Assembly (NCBI RefSeq): GCF_012027325.1
Contig: NZ_SNUG01000001.1
Coordinates: forward strand, 124,001-188,000
Direction of reading: 5' to 3'
Origin: Thermococcus sp. M39
Lineage (GTDB): Archaea > Methanobacteriota_B > Thermococci > Thermococcales > Thermococcaceae
Length of the DNA stretch: 64,000 nt
Numbering within the stretch: the first letter of the stretch is position 1; the number at the start of each line of letters is the position of its first letter. Position numbers and translations under genes: made by a program. The notes below the pieces were generated by a model. The model was not told the origin of the DNA and made no database searches. It saw only the letters and a program-made list of their open reading frames with translations. Below are positions 60,262-64,000 of the stretch, piece by piece.

Positions 60262-62400
60262 ATGAAGAGTAACAAAAAATTTTTGGCTTTGCTTGTGCTG
60301 TCAGTTTTAGTTTTCAGTGTCTTCAGTGCCGGTTGTATAAATCAAAACTACCAGACAGAAACAACAAGCAAGGTTACAGCTAAATCCTCTCCTACCCAAA
60401 GCCTTCAGGAGCAGAAACCTGAAACAACTACGAGCAAAGCTAAATATCCAATAACGCTTACGGACTTTGCTGGAAGAACTGTAACAATAGAAAAGCCACC
60501 GGAGAGAGTTATTGTCCTTACGAGCTATTGGGCAGAGATTTTGTGTATTCTTGGGATTCAAGACAAGATTGTAGGTATTGGAAAGTACATCCCTTACGAT
60601 CCGTATATTCCAGATGATGTTAAAAAGAAGCCCGTAGTGGGGAGCAGCTTCAAAGGCTTGAACTGGGAAACTGTTGCAAGCTTGAATCCAGATTTGATAA
60701 TCGTGGACTGGTATGGAGGAAAGTACAAAGACGCTGAGACGATTAAGAAAGCTGAAGAGCTTGGGATACCTGTTATAGCTCTGAGTGCAAAGAGTGTTGA
60801 GGATAATATCAAGGTCATTGAGCTTCTAGGAAAAGTTTTTGGAAAAGAGGAGAAAGCTGAGGAACTTACAAGCTGGATGAAGGAAAAGCTGGATGAAGTT
60901 AACAAAATAGCAAGTCAGATTCCAGCAGATAAGAAAAAGAACGTTCTTCTCATAAGCGCTCCGAAAGATATAGGTGGTCCAATCACTGTTTATGCAAAAG
61001 GAAGCGCATGGGCAAGTATTGTTGAACTCGTTGGCGCTCACAACTTGGCTTTTGACAAGGAGTTTGACACCCAGTGGCCAAAGCTCGACTTGGAGAAGAT
61101 AATAGCCTACTGGGGAGACAAGGCTGATGTTATAATCGTAACCTCCTTCAGCCAAGACAAGCTTGAGAAAGCAGTTAACGACATCAGAAATGACCCAAGA
61201 TGGAGAGAAATTAAAGCAGTTAAAGAGGCCCATGTTTACGGAATTTTGGCTGGCTCTAAGGGGTTCTTGGACTGGGGGCCGAGAATAATAGTCGGCGTCT
61301 ATCAGATGGGTGGGTTAATTTATCCAGAATATTATCCAGAGTGGAAGCCAATAGCAAAAGAGCTGCTTGAGAACTTCTATGGGGTTAAATACGAAGTTCC
61401 AGTAACTGTCATGGATTCAATGGGGAGAAAAGTAACTTTTGAGAAAGTTCCGGAGAGGGTAATCGTTCTGAGTAGCTACTGGGCTGAAGTTATGTACTGC
61501 TTGGGAGTTGCAGACAAGATAGTGGGAATTGATAAGTACACACCAAAGAATCAGTTCTTGCCTGAAAGCGTTAAAGAAAAGCCTCAAGTCGGAAGTACTT
61601 ACAAGAAGGGCATAAACTGGGAGACCGTTGCAAGCCTAAACCCAGACTTGATAATTATGGGCCGCTGGAAGGGAAGCTTTACTGAAGGCGAGCTTGATGT
61701 TATTGAAAAGTCAAAAGAGTTTGGCTTCAAAGTTTTGGCATTTGGAATTCCCGACTCTAATGTAACTGGAACAGAAATGCCATACGAAAACATCAGGATA
61801 ATCAGAGTTCTTGGAAAAGTTTTTGACAAAGAGAAAAGAGCTGAAGAGCTTGCAAGCTTCTTAGAGAAGTATTACAACGAAGCGCTTGAGATAGCGAGTA
61901 AAATACCAGAAGACAAGAAGAAAAACGTCCTTATAGTTTATGGTTCATCAATCGCAGGAAAATACGCGACTGGAGCTATAAGCATCTCCTACAAGGGATC
62001 AGCTTATGCTGAAACCGCTGAGCTTGTAGGAGCGCACAACGTTGCATTTGACTACAACTTCTCAACACAGTATCCAAAGCTTGACTTAGAGAAGCTCATA
62101 ACTTACTTTGGAGATAAGACAGATGTTCTGATAGTGGTTGACTGGGATGCAGAGAGGCTCAATGAAGCTGTAGAAAAGATAAAGAGCGACCCAGCATGGC
62201 AGGAAATCAAAGCTGTTAAAGAAGGAAATGTCGTTGGAATATTGGTGAGCTCATGGAGAAAAGACGCCACAGCATTATATGGACCAAGATTCATCACCGG
62301 AATCTATGCCTTTGGACATGCGATTTATCCGGAATACTATCCAGACTGGAAGCCAATATATGAAGAGCTTCTCAAGAGGTTCTACAACATGGAGGGCTGA
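60262..62400 (+). CDS. ABC transporter binding lipoprotein with two fused periplasmic-binding domains (iron/cobalamin type)
   Basis: The 712-residue precursor has a lipoprotein signal (LVFSVFSAGC) and a Thr/Ser-rich spacer. It then has two copies of the Fe/B12-type binding domain (Peripla_BP_2). They start YPITLTDFAGRTVTIEKPPERV and PVTVMDSMGRKVTFEKVPERV (each broken here by helix boundaries) and share SYWAE, LGxxDKIVGI, NWETVASLNPDLII and KKKNVL. About half of the residues match. One copy is normal; the duplication may give two capture sites. ATG 60262 follows GGTGGTGA. Permease and ATPase follow directly. Confidence 0.88.
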   Translation: MKSNKKFLALLVLSVLVFSVFSAGCINQNYQTETTSKVTAKSSPTQSLQEQKPETTTSKAKYPITLTDFAGRTVTIEKPPERVIVLTSYWAEILCILGIQDKIVGIGKYIPYDPYIPDDVKKKPVVGSSFKGLNWETVASLNPDLIIVDWYGGKYKDAETIKKAEELGIPVIALSAKSVEDNIKVIELLGKVFGKEEKAEELTSWMKEKLDEVNKIASQIPADKKKNVLLISAPKDIGGPITVYAKGSAWASIVELVGAHNLAFDKEFDTQWPKLDLEKIIAYWGDKADVIIVTSFSQDKLEKAVNDIRNDPRWREIKAVKEAHVYGILAGSKGFLDWGPRIIVGVYQMGGLIYPEYYPEWKPIAKELLENFYGVKYEVPVTVMDSMGRKVTFEKVPERVIVLSSYWAEVMYCLGVADKIVGIDKYTPKNQFLPESVKEKPQVGSTYKKGINWETVASLNPDLIIMGRWKGSFTEGELDVIEKSKEFGFKVLAFGIPDSNVTGTEMPYENIRIIRVLGKVFDKEKRAEELASFLEKYYNEALEIASKIPEDKKKNVLIVYGSSIAGKYATGAISISYKGSAYAETAELVGAHNVAFDYNFSTQYPKLDLEKLITYFGDKTDVLIVVDWDAERLNEAVEKIKSDPAWQEIKAVKEGNVVGILVSSWRKDATALYGPRFITGIYAFGHAIYPEYYPDWKPIYEELLKRFYNMEG

Positions 62401-62402
62401 GT

Positions 62403-63449
62403 ATGAGAAGGCTTCTCTCTCTTTTCCTTTTAGTTTCTCCAATTTTTGCATTCTTCATAAGCTTATGCATTGGAGCTTATCACATCCCTCTCTCTGCTAT
62501 TGTGGATATGGTGACGCTAAAAATCCTCCAGCTCATTTCTGGAATTTTAGCTAAAATAACTTTTGGAAAGGTTAATTTCACTGTTCAAATCCCCTATCCA
62601 AGCGTTTATCAGACTATTCTTTTCAAAATAAGACTTCCAAGGGTTATCTTGGCGATGATTGTCGGTTCTGCATTGGCCCTCTCTGGGGCGGTTCTTCAAG
62701 CTATATTTAGAAATCCCTTAGTTAACAGCTATATTTTAGGAATCTCAGCGGGGGCTGCTTTTGGCGCTGCTTTGGCTATAGGTCTTTCTCTGAGCTTGGG
62801 TGTTACTCCTTTGGCCTTTGCTTTTGCTTTACTCGCTGTGTTCTTGACAACTTCTCTGGCCAAAATCGGTGGAAGAATAACTCCTGTTTCGCTCGTTCTT
62901 GCTGGAGTAATTGTCAATGCATTCTTTTCGGCGTTAACTTCCCTGTTGAAGTTTTTGATGGAGCATGAAAAGCTGGCGAGCGTTGTTTACTGGCTCATGG
63001 GAAGCTTTGCAGACGCTGACTGGCATTCAGTCAAAGTTGCATTTCCTGTGATACTTCTTGGATGTGCATTGATTTATCTAATGCGCTGGCAGCTGAACGT
63101 CTTGTCTTTTGGAGAAGAAGCCAAAATCGTTGGAGTTGAAACTGAAAAGCTGAAGTTTGCTTTTATCATAATAATCTCTCTCATAACCGCTGTTTCAGTT
63201 GCTTTCTGTGGGATAATTGGCTGGGTAGGCTTAATGATTCCGCACATTGTTAGAATGGCATTTGGGCCAGATCACAAAACACTGATACCCCTAACAATAA
63301 CTGTAGGGGCTTCATTCATGGTTTTAGCTGATACATTGGCGAGGTCAATTGCCACTTATGAAATCCCAATTGGTATTTTGACAACAATCCTTGGAATTCC
63401 ATTCTTTGCGTATCTGCTAAGGAAGACGGGCGGTGGTTGGAATGCTTGA
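62403..63449 (+). CDS. FecCD-type ABC transporter permease
   Basis: A 348-residue permease with about 10 helices. RLPRVILAMIVGSALALSGA, FRNPLVNSYILGISAGAAFG and GWVGLMIPHIVRMAFG are the FecCD family marks. It imports Fe(III)-chelates, haem or cobalamin-type ligands delivered by the double binding protein. The 3' end overlaps the ATPase gene by 8 bases. Confidence 0.93.
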   Translation: MRRLLSLFLLVSPIFAFFISLCIGAYHIPLSAIVDMVTLKILQLISGILAKITFGKVNFTVQIPYPSVYQTILFKIRLPRVILAMIVGSALALSGAVLQAIFRNPLVNSYILGISAGAAFGAALAIGLSLSLGVTPLAFAFALLAVFLTTSLAKIGGRITPVSLVLAGVIVNAFFSALTSLLKFLMEHEKLASVVYWLMGSFADADWHSVKVAFPVILLGCALIYLMRWQLNVLSFGEEAKIVGVETEKLKFAFIIIISLITAVSVAFCGIIGWVGLMIPHIVRMAFGPDHKTLIPLTITVGASFMVLADTLARSIATYEIPIGILTTILGIPFFAYLLRKTGGGWNA

Positions 63450-64000
63450 AGTCAAAGGCTTATCATTTAGCTACGGTGATTTCAGCGTTGAGGATGTCTG
63501 CTTTGAGGTGAGAGAGGGTGAGATTTTAACGCTGCTTGGCCCAAATGGTAGCGGGAAAACAACGATTCTGAAAAGCATTTACGGATTGCTGAAACCAGAG
63601 AAAAAATGTGTCTTCATAGATGGCAAAGACTTTCACTCACTTCCCCTAAAGGAGAGGGCTAAGTTAGCCGGCTATGTTCCTCAGTCTCATCATCCTCCTT
63701 TTCCCTATACTGTTTTGGACGTTGTGGTTATGGGTTTAGCTTCTCAGCTAGGTATTTTTGAGAGCCCAAGGGAAGAGCACTATCAAAAGGCTCTGGAGAA
63801 GCTCAAGCTCATAGGAATGGAGCGTTTTAAGGATAAACCCTACACACAGCTGAGCGGAGGTCAATTGCAGCTTGTTCTGATTGCTCGTGCTCTCGTGCAG
63901 GAACCAAAAGTCCTTCTCTTGGATGAACCCACTGCTCACTTGGATTTTAAAAACCAGGTAAAGGTTCTCGGGATTGTGAAGAGATTAGCAAAAGAGGAAA
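63442..64000 (+). CDS. ABC transporter ATPase (FepC/BtuD type), 5' part
   Basis: The gene runs off the right edge; 186 codons are visible. Walker A LLGPNGSGKTT, Q-loop AGYVPQSHHPP, signature LSGGQLQLVLIARAL and Walker B KVLLLDEPTAHLD are all present. GGTGGTTGG precedes the ATG, which lies in the end of the permease gene. It energises the iron/cobalamin-type importer. Confidence 0.95.
   Translation, partial: MLEVKGLSFSYGDFSVEDVCFEVREGEILTLLGPNGSGKTTILKSIYGLLKPEKKCVFIDGKDFHSLPLKERAKLAGYVPQSHHPPFPYTVLDVVVMGLASQLGIFESPREEHYQKALEKLKLIGMERFKDKPYTQLSGGQLQLVLIARALVQEPKVLLLDEPTAHLDFKNQVKVLGIVKRLAKEE

Noticed and set aside
1-64000. CRISPR arrays, transposase genes, rRNA genes
   Set aside because: I saw no regularly spaced repeats, no transposase-like frame and no rRNA sequence on reading both strands.

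Overview
The window is chromosomal DNA of a hyperthermophilic euryarchaeon of the order Thermococcales, most probably a moderately AT-rich Thermococcus or close relative. I infer this from GGTGAT-type ribosome binding sites, TATA-type archaeal promoters, tight overlapping operons, and the gene content: archaeal NMD3, DUF424 and DUF1464 proteins, CoA-disulfide/sulfur reductase, phosphoenolpyruvate synthase, a pyrolysin-like protease, and a formate dehydrogenase/[NiFe]-hydrogenase/Mrp antiporter cluster. The species cannot be named from the sequence alone.

Layout. 1-3.1 kb: end of an acetoin/2-oxoacid dehydrogenase-like operon (free lipoyl domain, E2 acyltransferase, Lin0512 protein, AcoX-like kinase) convergent with a lipoate-protein ligase; unusual for this order. 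3.3-3.6 kb: tRNA-Leu(CAA) followed by a short element with terminal inverted repeats. 3.6-14.9 kb: two tandem MATE exporters, PEP synthase, a membrane glycosyltransferase fused to an alpha-toroid domain, two paralogous polytopic membrane proteins, and an M20 amidohydrolase. 15.1-22.4 kb: a giant secreted subtilase with one frameshift, a large insert between catalytic Asp and His, and a C-terminal region resembling an oligopeptide-binding protein. 22.5-28.8 kb: stomatin/NfeD pair, DUF424, NMD3, DUF1464, CoA-disulfide reductase with a SurR-type site, and an unknown protein.

28.8-39.2 kb looks like a metal-handling neighbourhood: MFS transporter, two tiny Gly/Trp/Pro-rich proteins, two NifX-like proteins, modABCD, a DUF364 protein, a broken lipoprotein gene, a remnant of a Mop domain, an exported protein with a DUF4405 membrane protein, and a radical-SAM protein. 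Two promoters here carry near-identical DtxR/IdeR-like palindromes, and two others share about 76 bp of duplicated upstream DNA. 39.3-42.6 kb: TrkA-C membrane protein, an unusual potassium-channel-like protein, and a NAD-kinase-fold protein.

42.7-60.1 kb is the energy module: hypD and hypC (maturation), a TetR regulator, then formate dehydrogenase, a four-cluster ferredoxin, a membrane [NiFe] hydrogenase, and a complete Mrp-type Na+/H+ antiporter in one long operon. By analogy with known Thermococcus clusters it should oxidise formate, reduce protons to H2, and couple this to an ion gradient. The motif TGACTnnnnAGTCA occurs at the tetR promoter and twice in front of the formate dehydrogenase gene, which suggests that TetR controls both. 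60.2-64 kb: an iron/cobalamin-type ABC importer with a double-domain binding lipoprotein; its ATPase runs off the window.
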